A stretch of DNA of 64,000 nt from Formosa sp. Hel3_A1_48 (lineage in GTDB: Bacteria > Bacteroidota > Bacteroidia > Flavobacteriales > Flavobacteriaceae). The stretch spans positions 1,423,501 to 1,487,500 of the forward strand of contig NZ_CP017259.1 of assembly GCF_001735715.1 (NCBI RefSeq), read 5' to 3'. Below, piece by piece: positions 19,509-29,209 of this stretch (the first letter of the stretch is position 1; each line of letters begins with the position of its first letter). The notes under the pieces were generated by a model, which saw nothing but the letters and a program-made list of their open reading frames with translations, was not told where the DNA came from and made no database searches. The translations under genes and the position numbers were made by a program.

Positions 19509-19537
19509 CAAATGTAAATCAATAAATTTAAAACAAA
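19509..19537 (-). promoter_or_regulatory. Promoter of the SPOR-domain gene
   Basis: On the minus strand TTTG (plus 19534-19537) is followed after 17 bases by TACATTTG (plus 19509-19516), 18 bases before the ATG at 19490. Confidence 0.6.
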
Positions 19538-19612
19538 AATCTAATATTATTTAGAATGGATATAAATTAAAATTTAGCATAATCTATCATTTCAATAATC
19601 GTCTTTATGTCT

Positions 19613-19620
19613 TATTTTTG
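19613..19620 (+). promoter_or_regulatory. Candidate -7 element of the ACIII operon
   Basis: TATTTTTG matches TAnnTTTG and ends 37 bases before the actA ATG at 19658. No clear upstream TTTG was found. Confidence 0.5.
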
Positions 19621-19657
19621 CATAAATTTTTGTTAATAGATTTTTGATCTTATTTAC

Positions 19658-20995
19658 ATGAAAAAATTGCGCCAAAGTTTAGAAACCACTCCAAACGTTG
19701 ATATGAAGCAGGAAAACATCCTTCAGCCCCTCTCGAAACTCATCCTTTTGAGCTTATTATTTTTATCTATTTTTTATTCACCACTACTTGCACAAGACGC
19801 TGACCCCGTTAAAGGGAAGTCGCTATTTAATGCTAATTGTGCAGCCTGTCATCAACTGGACAAAAAAATGACAGGACCAGCCCTTCGCTATGTCGAAAAC
19901 CGACTTAGTGAAGACGAAGGTTTGGATCGCGAATGGTTGAATGCATGGATTAGAAATAGTGCTGCAGTGATAAAATCAGGAGACGCATACGCCAACAAAA
20001 TTTATGCTGAGTACAATGGCGCCGCAATGACTGCTTTTCCTCAGTTTTCGGATGAAGATATTTCCAATATTCTCGCCTACACCGCACAAGATAAAGCAGT
20101 GCCTGTTGCAGTAACAGCCACCGCTGGAACAGCCCCTTCAACCACAGAAGGAGGTTTGTCAAAAGATGTCATCCTAGGAGCATTGGCAATCCTTTTTGCA
20201 TTACTTGCACTTGGGTTATTTTTAGTTAACAAAACTCTAAGGAGGTTTGCCGTTGCAAATGAAGTTAAGATTCAAGAAGCCGTAAAGCGCCCATCACTTT
20301 GGAAAGCATTTCTGAAAAACCAATTTTTGTTACTGGTCACCGCAGTCTTCTTTTTGTTGTCCAGTGCTTATTTCGTATACGGATACTTTATGCAAGTGGG
20401 AATTGATCAAGGCTACGAACCTATTCAACCTATTCATTATTCGCACAAAATACATGCAGGAGACAATGGTATTGATTGTAAATACTGCCATTCCTCAGCA
20501 CGTGTGAGTAAGCACTCTGGAATACCCTCGTTGAATGTGTGTATGAACTGTCACAAATCTATATATGAAGTAGCGCCATCAACGGCCACAGAAGAGTATA
20601 GTAAAGAATTTTATGATGGTGAAATCCAAAAGCTTTACGACGCTGTTGGTTGGAATGATGCAGAACAGAAGTACACAGGTAAAACCAAGCCTGTTAAGTG
20701 GGTTAGAATTCACAACCTCCCAGACTTTGCCTATTTTAACCATTCGCAACACGTTTCAGTAGCGGGCTTAGAATGTCAAACATGTCACGGACCTGTTGAG
20801 GAGATGGAAGTTATGTACCAATATTCACCACTGACTATGGGTTGGTGCATCAATTGTCATAGAGAAACAAACGTAAAAGTTAATGACAATGGCTACTACG
20901 AAAAAATTCATGAAGCACTATCAAAGAAATATGGCGTTGATAAATTAACAGCGGCCCAAATGGGTGGATTGGAATGTGGAAAATGCCACTATTAA
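19658..20995 (+). CDS. actA: Alternative complex III multiheme cytochrome c subunit ActA
   Basis: Subunit of the menaquinol:cytochrome c oxidoreductase (ACIII); 445 residues. A hydrophobic segment ending LLAQ (about residue 46) looks like a signal peptide. An N-terminal monoheme domain follows, with CAACH at 61-65 and a likely Met ligand in AAMTAFPQF. Two membrane segments lie near 170-192 and 222-245. The C-terminal multiheme domain has five sites: CKYCH, CMNCH, CQTCH, CINCH and CGKCH, the last one residue from the C terminus. That makes six c-type heme sites. An internal ATG at codon 16 (19703) is an alternative start. It is first of eight respiratory genes. Confidence 0.93.
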   Translation: MKKLRQSLETTPNVDMKQENILQPLSKLILLSLLFLSIFYSPLLAQDADPVKGKSLFNANCAACHQLDKKMTGPALRYVENRLSEDEGLDREWLNAWIRNSAAVIKSGDAYANKIYAEYNGAAMTAFPQFSDEDISNILAYTAQDKAVPVAVTATAGTAPSTTEGGLSKDVILGALAILFALLALGLFLVNKTLRRFAVANEVKIQEAVKRPSLWKAFLKNQFLLLVTAVFFLLSSAYFVYGYFMQVGIDQGYEPIQPIHYSHKIHAGDNGIDCKYCHSSARVSKHSGIPSLNVCMNCHKSIYEVAPSTATEEYSKEFYDGEIQKLYDAVGWNDAEQKYTGKTKPVKWVRIHNLPDFAYFNHSQHVSVAGLECQTCHGPVEEMEVMYQYSPLTMGWCINCHRETNVKVNDNGYYEKIHEALSKKYGVDKLTAAQMGGLECGKCHY

Positions 20996-21029
20996 ACAAT
21001 TAATAAAGATTTAAGTAACACTATAATAT

Positions 21030-24000
21030 ATGTCATCAAACAAGAAATACTGGAAAAGTGTTGAGGAGCTAAACCCGAACCAAAGCTCTGCCGTTGAGAC
21101 GCTTAAACACAAAGAATTTGTAGAGGAAATTCCTGTGGATGAGTTTCTAGGAGACAAGCCCACTTTGGAATCTTCTGAAACAACGCGTCGTGATTTCTTA
21201 AAATACGTTGGGTTTAGTACCGCTGCAGCTTCCTTAGCTGCTTGCGAGGGGCCTGTGATAAAGTCTATCCCTTATGTAGTTCAACCAGAGCAAATCATTC
21301 CAGGCGTTGCAAATTATTATGCTACTGCTATATCAAATGGGTATGATTTTGCAAGCCTACTGGTTAAAACAAGAGAAGGAAGACCCATCAAGGTGGAGTC
21401 CAATTCACTAGCAAAAGCTAATGGCAGTATTAATGCAAGAGTTCAGGCATCTGTTCTGGACTTGTACGATAATCAGCGTGTTGCAGGACCTACCAAAGGT
21501 GGGGAAGCGATAACTTGGGACGCTTTTTACAATGAATTAGGACAAAAACTTGAGGCACTTAAAGATACGGGGAAACAAGTGGTTTTGTTGACTCAAACTT
21601 TTGCTAGTCCAAGTACATCTAAACTAATTTCAGATTTTCAAGACAGCTTCGCGAATACCGCTCATGTAGTTTACGATGCTATCTCCGAATCTGCAGCTGC
21701 AGACGCATACCAAGCTAAGTATGGCCGAAGGGGATTAGCAAACTATGATTTTTCGAAAGCAAAAACAATTGTTTCTATAGGAGCAGATTTTCTTGGAGAT
21801 TGGCAAGGTGGTGGATTTGATGCAGCCTACGCTAAAGGACGCGTACCACAAAATGGAAGTATGTCTCGTCATATACAGTTTGAGTCGAATATGACACTTT
21901 CTGGAGCAAATGCGGATAAACGAGTACCACTAAAACCATCTCAGCAAAAACGTGCACTAGCAAGACTTTATGGAAAACTTACAGGAACTTCTGTAAATGT
22001 AACCTTGCCTGCGGGAATTGAATCTGCAGTAGATGCCGCTGCACGTGAAGTGTTGAAAGCAGGATCTAATGCTGTTGTTCTTACAGGAATTCAAGATTTG
22101 TATGCTCAAAGTTTAGTTTTGGGAATTAATGCATTTTTAAACAGTAAAGCATTCGACCCAAAGACCACAATTTTAACGCGTCAAGGGAATGATGCTGCCG
22201 TTGCAAAACTTGTAGCTGATATGAATTCAGGAAAAGTTGGTGCAGTAATAATGGCTGGTGTAAATCCAGCATATACTTTACCAAATGCAGCAGCCTTTAT
22301 TGAAGGACTAAAAAAGACTGAATTATCGGTGACTTTTTCCATGAAAAACGACGAAACTGCATCTGCTTCTGAATTTGTAGCTGCGGCACCTCACTATCTC
22401 GAATCTTGGGGTGATTTAGAAACTAAATCAGGCCAATATGGGCTTATACAGCCAACAATTCGTCCATTGTTCGACACCAAACAATTTCAAGATGTTCTTC
22501 TGGTTCTCAGCGGAAGCACAAAATCATATAATGAATACACAAAATCATTTTGGATTTCGGACATTCTAAAAGGCGAATCATTTAATAACGCACTTCACGA
22601 TGGCGTTTTTACTGCTTCTAGCTCTGCAACTGTTGACACCACAGCTGTCTCAGTCAAATCAATTGATGCGTCTGTTGCGGTCAGTGCTTTAGCAAAAGTG
22701 AAGTCTGCATCTTTTGAGTTAACTCTTTATCCAAAAACAGGGATGGGTGATGGACAACAAGCCAACAACCCTTGGCTACAAGAATTTCCAGATCCATTAA
22801 CCCGTACAACATGGGATAACTATCTAACTGTATCTGCAGCAGATGCAAAGGAGTTAGGTTTTGAAAACACGAACGATGCTAATGGAGGCTTGAATGGAAC
22901 CTATGCTGATGTAACCGTCAATGGAGTAACCGTTAAAGCACCTGTGATAATTCAACCAGGACAAGCAAGAGGAACTGTCGGACTATCTTTTGGGTATGGC
23001 CGTAGCGCTGGACTGAAAGAAGAAATGCAAACAGGAGTAAATGCCTATCCACTTTATCAAAATTTTAATTCCACTCCTTCAGTTTCTATAGAAGCTGCAG
23101 CAGGGAAACACGAATTTGCTTGTGTACAATTACACAATACATTGATGGGGCGTGGAGATATTATAAAGGAAACCACTTTAGAAATTTTCAACACTAAAGA
23201 TGCAGAGCAATGGAACCCAACAGCGGTAGTTTCTTTAAATCACATTGAAACTCCAGTGAGTTCTCCAGATGTCGATCTTTGGGATGAGTTTGATCGTTCC
23301 ATTGGGCATCACTTCAATCTTTCTATAGATTTAAATTCTTGTACGGGTTGTGGTGCATGTGTGATAGCATGTCATGCCGAAAACAACGTTCCTGTTGTAG
23401 GAAAAGAAGAAATCAGAAGAAGCCGTGATATGCACTGGTTGAGAATTGACCGCTATTACTCTTCTGATGAGACCTTTGAAGGGGATAACCAGACAAAAGA
23501 TAATATAGCAGGATTAGGAAGTTCGCTAAGTACTTTTGGTGAAATGGAATTACCATCCGAAAACCCTCAAGTAGCCTTCCAGCCAATCATGTGCCAACAC
23601 TGTAATCATGCACCATGTGAAACAGTTTGTCCAGTTGCGGCAAGTTCACACGGAAGACAAGGACAAAACCACATGGCGTACAACCGTTGTGTTGGGACGC
23701 GTTATTGTGCAAACAACTGCCCTTATAAAGTACGTCGATTCAATTGGTTCCTATATAATGGGAATGATGAATTTGATTATCACATGAATAACGACTTAGG
23801 GCGTATGGTCATCAATCCTGATGTAACGGTACGTTCGAGAGGGGTCATGGAAAAATGTTCGATGTGTATACAAATGACACAAAAAACAATTTTGGATGCC
23901 AAACGTGACGGTAGACCAGTAGATGTGAATGGCTTTAAAACGGCTTGTTCATCGGCTTGTGATAGTGGCGCTATTGTTTTTGGTGACATCAACAATAAAA

Positions 24001-24116
24001 AAGATGAGGTTACAAAACTTAAAGATGATGAGCGGGCTTATCATCTGTTAGAGCATGTTGGCACAAAACCGAATGTAGTCTATCAAGTAAAAGTAAGAAA
24101 CACGAAAGAAGCATAA
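21030..24116 (+). CDS. actB: ACIII iron-sulfur subunit ActB (molybdopterin-oxidoreductase-like plus ferredoxin)
   Basis: 1028-residue fused subunit. A Tat-like motif with RRDFLKYVG (Arg53-Arg54) is followed by a lipobox-like AACEG. The first two thirds resemble a molybdopterin oxidoreductase; ACIII homologues have lost the molybdenum cofactor. The C-terminal third is a four-cluster ferredoxin module: CTGCGACVIACHAEN, CQHCNHAPCETVCP, CVGTRYCANNCPYKVRRFNW and CSMCIQM with CSSACDSGAI. These carry electrons from the quinol site in ActC to the ActA hemes. It follows actA by 34 bases. Confidence 0.95.
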   Translation: MSSNKKYWKSVEELNPNQSSAVETLKHKEFVEEIPVDEFLGDKPTLESSETTRRDFLKYVGFSTAAASLAACEGPVIKSIPYVVQPEQIIPGVANYYATAISNGYDFASLLVKTREGRPIKVESNSLAKANGSINARVQASVLDLYDNQRVAGPTKGGEAITWDAFYNELGQKLEALKDTGKQVVLLTQTFASPSTSKLISDFQDSFANTAHVVYDAISESAAADAYQAKYGRRGLANYDFSKAKTIVSIGADFLGDWQGGGFDAAYAKGRVPQNGSMSRHIQFESNMTLSGANADKRVPLKPSQQKRALARLYGKLTGTSVNVTLPAGIESAVDAAAREVLKAGSNAVVLTGIQDLYAQSLVLGINAFLNSKAFDPKTTILTRQGNDAAVAKLVADMNSGKVGAVIMAGVNPAYTLPNAAAFIEGLKKTELSVTFSMKNDETASASEFVAAAPHYLESWGDLETKSGQYGLIQPTIRPLFDTKQFQDVLLVLSGSTKSYNEYTKSFWISDILKGESFNNALHDGVFTASSSATVDTTAVSVKSIDASVAVSALAKVKSASFELTLYPKTGMGDGQQANNPWLQEFPDPLTRTTWDNYLTVSAADAKELGFENTNDANGGLNGTYADVTVNGVTVKAPVIIQPGQARGTVGLSFGYGRSAGLKEEMQTGVNAYPLYQNFNSTPSVSIEAAAGKHEFACVQLHNTLMGRGDIIKETTLEIFNTKDAEQWNPTAVVSLNHIETPVSSPDVDLWDEFDRSIGHHFNLSIDLNSCTGCGACVIACHAENNVPVVGKEEIRRSRDMHWLRIDRYYSSDETFEGDNQTKDNIAGLGSSLSTFGEMELPSENPQVAFQPIMCQHCNHAPCETVCPVAASSHGRQGQNHMAYNRCVGTRYCANNCPYKVRRFNWFLYNGNDEFDYHMNNDLGRMVINPDVTVRSRGVMEKCSMCIQMTQKTILDAKRDGRPVDVNGFKTACSSACDSGAIVFGDINNKKDEVTKLKDDERAYHLLEHVGTKPNVVYQVKVRNTKEA

Positions 24117-24140
24117 CTAACAAAGAAATAAAATTAAACT

Positions 24141-25607
24141 ATGGCGTCTCATTACGAAGCACCGATAAGAAGACCACTCGTAACAGGTGAAAAATCATAC
24201 CACGATGTCACTCTTGATGTAGTTGCACCAGTAGAAGGAAAAGCAAATAAACAGTGGTGGATTGTGTTCTCTATAGCCTTAGCCGCTTTTGGCTGGGGTC
24301 TTGGGTGCATGATTTATACAATATCTACAGGAATAGGAACCTGGGGATTAAATAAAACTGTTGGTTGGGCATGGGATATTACTAACTTTGTCTGGTGGGT
24401 AGGTATTGGACATGCTGGAACACTTATTTCTGCAGTACTTCTTTTATTTAGACAAAAATGGCGTATGGCGATTAATAGATCAGCTGAAGCCATGACGATA
24501 TTTTCTGTAATTCAGGCAGGATTATTTCCAATCATTCACATGGGCCGTCCTTGGTTGGCTTATTGGGTATTGCCTATTCCAAATCAATTTGGCTCACTAT
24601 GGGTGAATTTTAATTCTCCTTTATTATGGGATGTATTTGCGATTTCCACATACCTATCGGTTTCATTAGTATTCTGGTGGACTGGATTATTACCTGATTT
24701 TGCAATGATTCGCGATCGTGCCGTTCGTCCTTTTCAAAAGAAAATTTATTCTTTATTGAGTTTCGGATGGTCAGGAAGAGCAAAAGATTGGCAACGCTTT
24801 GAAGAAGTATCCTTGGTCCTAGCGGGATTGGCCACACCACTTGTCCTTTCAGTTCACACTATTGTATCTTTTGACTTTGCCACATCTGTAATTCCAGGAT
24901 GGCACACCACTATTTTTCCTCCATATTTTGTGGCGGGTGCTATTTTCTCTGGATTTGCAATGGTAAATACACTTCTTATAATTATGAGAAAAGTGTGTAA
25001 TCTTGAAGATTATATCACAGTACAACACATCGAATTGATGAACATTGTAATCATGATTACAGGGTCAATTGTAGGTGTAGCATACATCACTGAGTTGTTT
25101 ATTGCATGGTATTCTGGAGTAGAATACGAGCAATATGCATTCTTAAATAGAGCTACAGGTCCCTATTGGTGGGCATATTGGGCAATGATGTCTTGTAATG
25201 TATTCTCTCCACAATTTATGTGGTTTAAGAAATTAAGAACTAGCATCATGTTTTCATTTGCCATTTCTATTGTAGTGAATATAGGAATGTGGTTTGAGCG
25301 TTTTGTAATTATTGTTACATCGTTGCACAGAGATTATTTGCCATCCTCATGGACTATGTTTTCGCCAACGTTTGTAGATATTGGAATTTTTATTGGAACC
25401 ATTGGTTTCTTCTTTGTGTTATTTTTACTTTATTCAAGAACTTTCCCAGTGATTGCTCAAGCAGAGGTAAAAACAATTTTGAAGTCTTCTGGTCAGCGTT
25501 ATAAAAATATTAGAGAAGCTGGAGATAGTTTGGTTGGGACAGGTTCAGACGACCGTACATCCAAAAAGCCAAAAGCGACAAGAAAACCTAAAAAGAAAAA
25601 AGACTAA
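24141..25607 (+). CDS. actC: ACIII quinol-binding membrane subunit ActC (NrfD/PsrC-like)
   Basis: 488 residues with ten or so transmembrane helices, of the NrfD/PsrC family. The helices include WWIVFSIALAAFGWGLG, FVWWVGIGHAGTLISAVL and MNIVIMITGSIVGVAYI. IGHAGTLISAVLLL holds a conserved His near the expected menaquinol pocket. The C terminus is a basic cytoplasmic tail rich in Lys. It lies 24 bases after actB and 2 bases before actD. Confidence 0.94.
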   Translation: MASHYEAPIRRPLVTGEKSYHDVTLDVVAPVEGKANKQWWIVFSIALAAFGWGLGCMIYTISTGIGTWGLNKTVGWAWDITNFVWWVGIGHAGTLISAVLLLFRQKWRMAINRSAEAMTIFSVIQAGLFPIIHMGRPWLAYWVLPIPNQFGSLWVNFNSPLLWDVFAISTYLSVSLVFWWTGLLPDFAMIRDRAVRPFQKKIYSLLSFGWSGRAKDWQRFEEVSLVLAGLATPLVLSVHTIVSFDFATSVIPGWHTTIFPPYFVAGAIFSGFAMVNTLLIIMRKVCNLEDYITVQHIELMNIVIMITGSIVGVAYITELFIAWYSGVEYEQYAFLNRATGPYWWAYWAMMSCNVFSPQFMWFKKLRTSIMFSFAISIVVNIGMWFERFVIIVTSLHRDYLPSSWTMFSPTFVDIGIFIGTIGFFFVLFLLYSRTFPVIAQAEVKTILKSSGQRYKNIREAGDSLVGTGSDDRTSKKPKATRKPKKKKD

Positions 25608-25609
25608 GT

Positions 25610-26143
25610 ATGGGAGCATCAAAAGTTATTCATGCCTTGTATACAGACGATGATGTATTGATGTCTGCAGTGAAAACTGTAAAGGCAGCAAAGCACCACA
25701 TCGAAGAAGTTTACACCCCCTTTCCAGTTCACGGATTAGATAAGGCTATGGGGCTTGCCCCAACTCGTATTGCCATTGCAGCATTTATGTATGGTTGTGT
25801 GGGGCTCACCGTTGCCATCACCATGATGAATTTTATTATGATTGAGGATTGGCCACAAAACATTGGCGGTAAACCAAGTTTCAGTTATATTGAAAATATG
25901 CCAGCCTTCGTGCCGATTATGTTTGAGCTTACTGTATTTTTTGCAGCGCATTTAATGGTAATTACATTTTATTTAAGAAGTCGAATGTGGCCATTCAAAA
26001 ATGCTGAAAATCCAGATCCGAGAACAACAGATGACCACTTTTTGATGGAAATCTCTGTTCATGACAATGAGAAACAATTAAAAACGCTATTAACCAAAAC
26101 AGGTGCAGTAGAAGTGCATGTTATTGAAAAAGAAGCACATTAG
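25610..26143 (+). CDS. actD: ACIII membrane subunit ActD (DUF3341)
   Basis: 177 residues. A soluble N-terminal segment with VYTPFPVHGLDKAMGL, the DUF3341 signature, precedes two transmembrane helices (about 63-85 and 103-124), and a short soluble C terminus follows. ActD packs against ActC in ACIII. Its position between actC and actE is the conserved order. It starts 2 bases after the actC stop. Confidence 0.92.
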   Translation: MGASKVIHALYTDDDVLMSAVKTVKAAKHHIEEVYTPFPVHGLDKAMGLAPTRIAIAAFMYGCVGLTVAITMMNFIMIEDWPQNIGGKPSFSYIENMPAFVPIMFELTVFFAAHLMVITFYLRSRMWPFKNAENPDPRTTDDHFLMEISVHDNEKQLKTLLTKTGAVEVHVIEKEAH

Positions 26144-26147
26144 ACCT

Positions 26148-26699
26148 ATGAAAAGTGTATCCAAAATATTCATTCTAGTATTGATTGGTTCAACTCTTTG
26201 GTCTTGCCAAGACAACAGCAGACCGAACTATCAATTTTTCCCAAACATGTATGCGCCCGTTGGCTACGAAGCTTATGGTGAATACGAGGTTTTTCCAAAT
26301 AGCCAAGAAGCATTAATACCTGTTGAAGGGACTATTGCCAGAGGATATTCGCTATATGATTATGAAAACACCAACGAGGGTTACGAAACCGCATTGAAAA
26401 CCTTAAAATCCCCTTTAGAAGTGTCTGAAATTGACACTAAAAGGGGTAAGGAGCTCTATGATATTTACTGTGGAATTTGTCATGGGAATAAAGGAGCTGG
26501 CCAAGGAAAATTGGTAAAGCGTGAAAAAATATTAGGAGTACCAAGTTATGCAGATCGTGCGATAACAGCAGGAAGTATATACCATGTTATATATTATGGT
26601 AAAAATTCAATGGGCTCATACGCAAATTTGATTAACGAAGAAGAACGTTGGCAGGTTACAGCGTATGTAGAGTCGTTAAGAGCAAAATTATTAAAATAA
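26148..26699 (+). CDS. actE: ACIII monoheme cytochrome c lipoprotein ActE
   Basis: 183 residues. The signal peptide ends in a lipobox around LWSC, with Cys20 as the lipid anchor. The class I cytochrome c domain has heme site CGICH at 108-112 (YDIYCGICHGNKGAG) and a likely Met ligand in KNSMGSYA. I start at ATG 26148, 4 bases after the actD stop; the frame is open further upstream to 26118 but this would spoil the signal peptide and overlap actD. In ACIII this subunit passes electrons to the terminal oxidase. Confidence 0.93.
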   Translation: MKSVSKIFILVLIGSTLWSCQDNSRPNYQFFPNMYAPVGYEAYGEYEVFPNSQEALIPVEGTIARGYSLYDYENTNEGYETALKTLKSPLEVSEIDTKRGKELYDIYCGICHGNKGAGQGKLVKREKILGVPSYADRAITAGSIYHVIYYGKNSMGSYANLINEEERWQVTAYVESLRAKLLK

Positions 26700-26723
26700 A
26701 GAAAAGTAAAACATAAATAAAAC

Positions 26724-28088
26724 ATGTACACGTTTTCAAAAAGATTAAAAATTACATCTCTTGTTCTAATCATTGTTGGAGCAATTGGATGGATTTCGAG
26801 CTATAATTCATCTCATCACCTTAGCTTGGAAGATGTTAAGTTACTCTTGGCTGAAGAAGATGCACACCATGGCTCTTCTGAGACTCATGATAGTGCTGAG
26901 GCTCATGATGATGCTAAGGCTCATGCAGCAATGATTCATGCATCTATTGAAGATGATCACCACCAAGAAGAAGCCCACCACGGCGATGAGCACGCCGAAC
27001 ATGTTTTGCATCAAATGCACAATAGGCCTTATGCTGCATTGTATGTAGCAGCGTTTTTCTTTATGATGATTTCTCTTGGTGTTCTTGCATTTTACGGAAT
27101 TCAGTATGCAGCTCAAGCAGGGTGGTCACCAGTACTTTTTAGAGTCATGGAAGCCATTACTTATTATCTATTGCCTGGTGCGCTTATCGTTTTGGGTATT
27201 GGTCTTTGGGCTGGAGATCATCTTTTTATATGGATGGATCCAGAGGTTGTTGCCCATGATGAACTTATTCAAGGAAAATCGGGTTGGCTCAACAAAACAT
27301 GGTTTGCTATTAGAGGTTTAATATTTATTACAGGATGGAGTTTGTACCGTTATTTTTCCAGAAAATTCTCATTAGCACAAGATTTGGCTGATGTGAATGA
27401 TAACAGCAACTTCAAGAAAAATTTTAGAATTTCAGCAGCGTTTCTTGTGTTCTATATATACACAGAATCCATGATGTCTTGGGATTGGATTATGAGTGTT
27501 GATCCACACTGGTTCAGCACATTGTTTGGGTGGTATGTTTTCGCAAGTATGTTTGTTAGTGGAATTACAGTAATCGCACTCATTACAATTTATTTAAAGG
27601 CAAAGGGCCTTATGGAATTTGTAAACGATAGTCACTTGCATGACTTGGCAAAGTTCATGTTTGCTATAAGTGTATTTTGGACCTATTTATGGTTCTCCCA
27701 ATTCATGTTGATTTGGTATGCTAACATTCCAGAAGAAGTAACTTATTTTATCACAAGGATTGAAGATTACAAACTTCCATTTTTTGGTATGCTAATCCTA
27801 AATTTCATTTTTCCATTCTTGGTGCTTATGAACAGTGACTACAAGCGTGTGCCATGGTTTATTGTTATGGCAGGGATTGTGATTTTGTTTGGGCATTATA
27901 TAGATGTATTCAATATGATTATGCCCGCTACTGTTGGTGACCGTTGGTTTATTGGTGTGCCGGAAATCAGTGCCGTTTTATTTTTCCTTGGATTGTTTCT
28001 ATTGGTCGTATTTTACGCCCTTTCAAAAGCTCCATTATTGCCAAAAGGCAATCCATTTATTAAGGAAAGCGAACAGTTTCATTATTAA
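26724..28088 (+). CDS. actF: ACIII membrane subunit ActF with His-rich loop
   Basis: 454 residues, a shortened NrfD-like relative of ActC with about ten hydrophobic segments. The family segment SMMSWDWIMSVDPHWFSTLFG is present. Between the first helix (about 9-27) and the second (about 102-122) lies a hydrophilic loop with 14 histidines in residues 48-99, plus Asp and Glu. It is encoded partly by an 18-bp imperfect tandem repeat. The loop could bind metals, but this is inference. actF ends 23 bases before the cytochrome oxidase genes. Confidence 0.93.
   Translation: MYTFSKRLKITSLVLIIVGAIGWISSYNSSHHLSLEDVKLLLAEEDAHHGSSETHDSAEAHDDAKAHAAMIHASIEDDHHQEEAHHGDEHAEHVLHQMHNRPYAALYVAAFFFMMISLGVLAFYGIQYAAQAGWSPVLFRVMEAITYYLLPGALIVLGIGLWAGDHLFIWMDPEVVAHDELIQGKSGWLNKTWFAIRGLIFITGWSLYRYFSRKFSLAQDLADVNDNSNFKKNFRISAAFLVFYIYTESMMSWDWIMSVDPHWFSTLFGWYVFASMFVSGITVIALITIYLKAKGLMEFVNDSHLHDLAKFMFAISVFWTYLWFSQFMLIWYANIPEEVTYFITRIEDYKLPFFGMLILNFIFPFLVLMNSDYKRVPWFIVMAGIVILFGHYIDVFNMIMPATVGDRWFIGVPEISAVLFFLGLFLLVVFYALSKAPLLPKGNPFIKESEQFHY
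26885..26926 (+). repeat. 18-bp imperfect tandem repeat inside actF
   Basis: Units at 26885-26902 and 26903-26920 agree at 15 of 18 positions and a partial third unit follows. They encode HDSAEA and HDDAKA, then HAA, in the His-rich loop. Confidence 0.65.
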
Positions 28089-28111
28089 TTTTTTAAAGAT
28101 AGTATAGTACA

Positions 28112-29182
28112 ATGACTGGCTTATTAACAATATTAATTTTACTAGGAATCACCATCGCGATATGGCAAATGGTCAAGATATTTGATTTAGCACAAGCTAA
28201 TCGAGACACATCTCAAGTAGCTAACGACAAAGATAATTCTGTAAATGCATACCTTATGTTGGCATTTTTAGGATTCATTTATTTTATTACAATAATATCA
28301 TTTGCGCTTTGGGGTGATTTACCTCTTGTATCTAATTCTGCTTCAGAACACGGACCAGAAATCGACCGATTAATGGTTATTTCTATGGTTGTTATTTTTA
28401 TTGTACAGACAATTACCCAGTTTTTACTGCACTATTTTGCATTTAAGTACAAGGGAGAAAAAGGCAGAAAGGCCCTTTTTTATGCTGATAATGATAAGCT
28501 GGAATTTATATGGACTATTATTCCAGTGATAGTGCTAGCAGGACTTATCATGTATGGACTATTTACATGGAACGATATTATGAACGTTAATGAGGACGAT
28601 GACCCACTTGTGGTTGAACTATATGCCCAGCAATTTAACTGGAAAGCACGTTATGCAGGGGCAGATAATGTCCTTGGAATGGCGAATGTACGTTTGATAA
28701 ATCTAGACAATGCTAATATTTTAGGATTAGATGAATCTGACCCCAATGCTCAAGACGATATCATCACTACTGAGCTTCACTTGCCTGTAGGACGGCCAGT
28801 GTTATTCAAAATGCGTTCTCAAGATGTGTTACACTCTGCGTACATGCCACATTTCAGAGCTCAAATGAATTGTGTACCTGGAATGATTACTCAATTTGCT
28901 TTTACACCCACTGTAACTACTGCAGAGATGCGTCTGAATCCAGATATTTATCAAAAGGTAAAAAACATTAATAAAATTCGAAATGAGAATAGTAAAAAAC
29001 TTCAAGCTAAAGGCGAAGAACCACTTGACCGTTACGAATTTGATTATCTATTGTTGTGTAATAAAATTTGCGGGAAGTCGCATTACAACATGCAAATGAA
29101 AATCATTGTTGAAACGGAAGAGGAGTACAATGAATGGATCAGCGAGCAAAAACAATTTAAAAACTCATTAGTTCAAAACTAA
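28112..29182 (+). CDS. coxB: Cytochrome c oxidase subunit II
   Basis: 356 residues. Membrane segments occur near residues 1-20, 48-70, 85-110 and 127-150, followed by a periplasmic cupredoxin domain. The CuA ligands are in CNKICGKSHYNM near residues 313-327, with the upstream His in DVLHSAYMPH. CuA accepts electrons from the ACIII cytochrome and passes them to subunit I. It is directly after actF, as in other Bacteroidota, where ACIII and oxidase form a supercomplex. Confidence 0.94.
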   Translation: MTGLLTILILLGITIAIWQMVKIFDLAQANRDTSQVANDKDNSVNAYLMLAFLGFIYFITIISFALWGDLPLVSNSASEHGPEIDRLMVISMVVIFIVQTITQFLLHYFAFKYKGEKGRKALFYADNDKLEFIWTIIPVIVLAGLIMYGLFTWNDIMNVNEDDDPLVVELYAQQFNWKARYAGADNVLGMANVRLINLDNANILGLDESDPNAQDDIITTELHLPVGRPVLFKMRSQDVLHSAYMPHFRAQMNCVPGMITQFAFTPTVTTAEMRLNPDIYQKVKNINKIRNENSKKLQAKGEEPLDRYEFDYLLLCNKICGKSHYNMQMKIIVETEEEYNEWISEQKQFKNSLVQN

Positions 29183-29209
29183 TTTACTAATAAGCAACAC
29201 CAAAAGATT

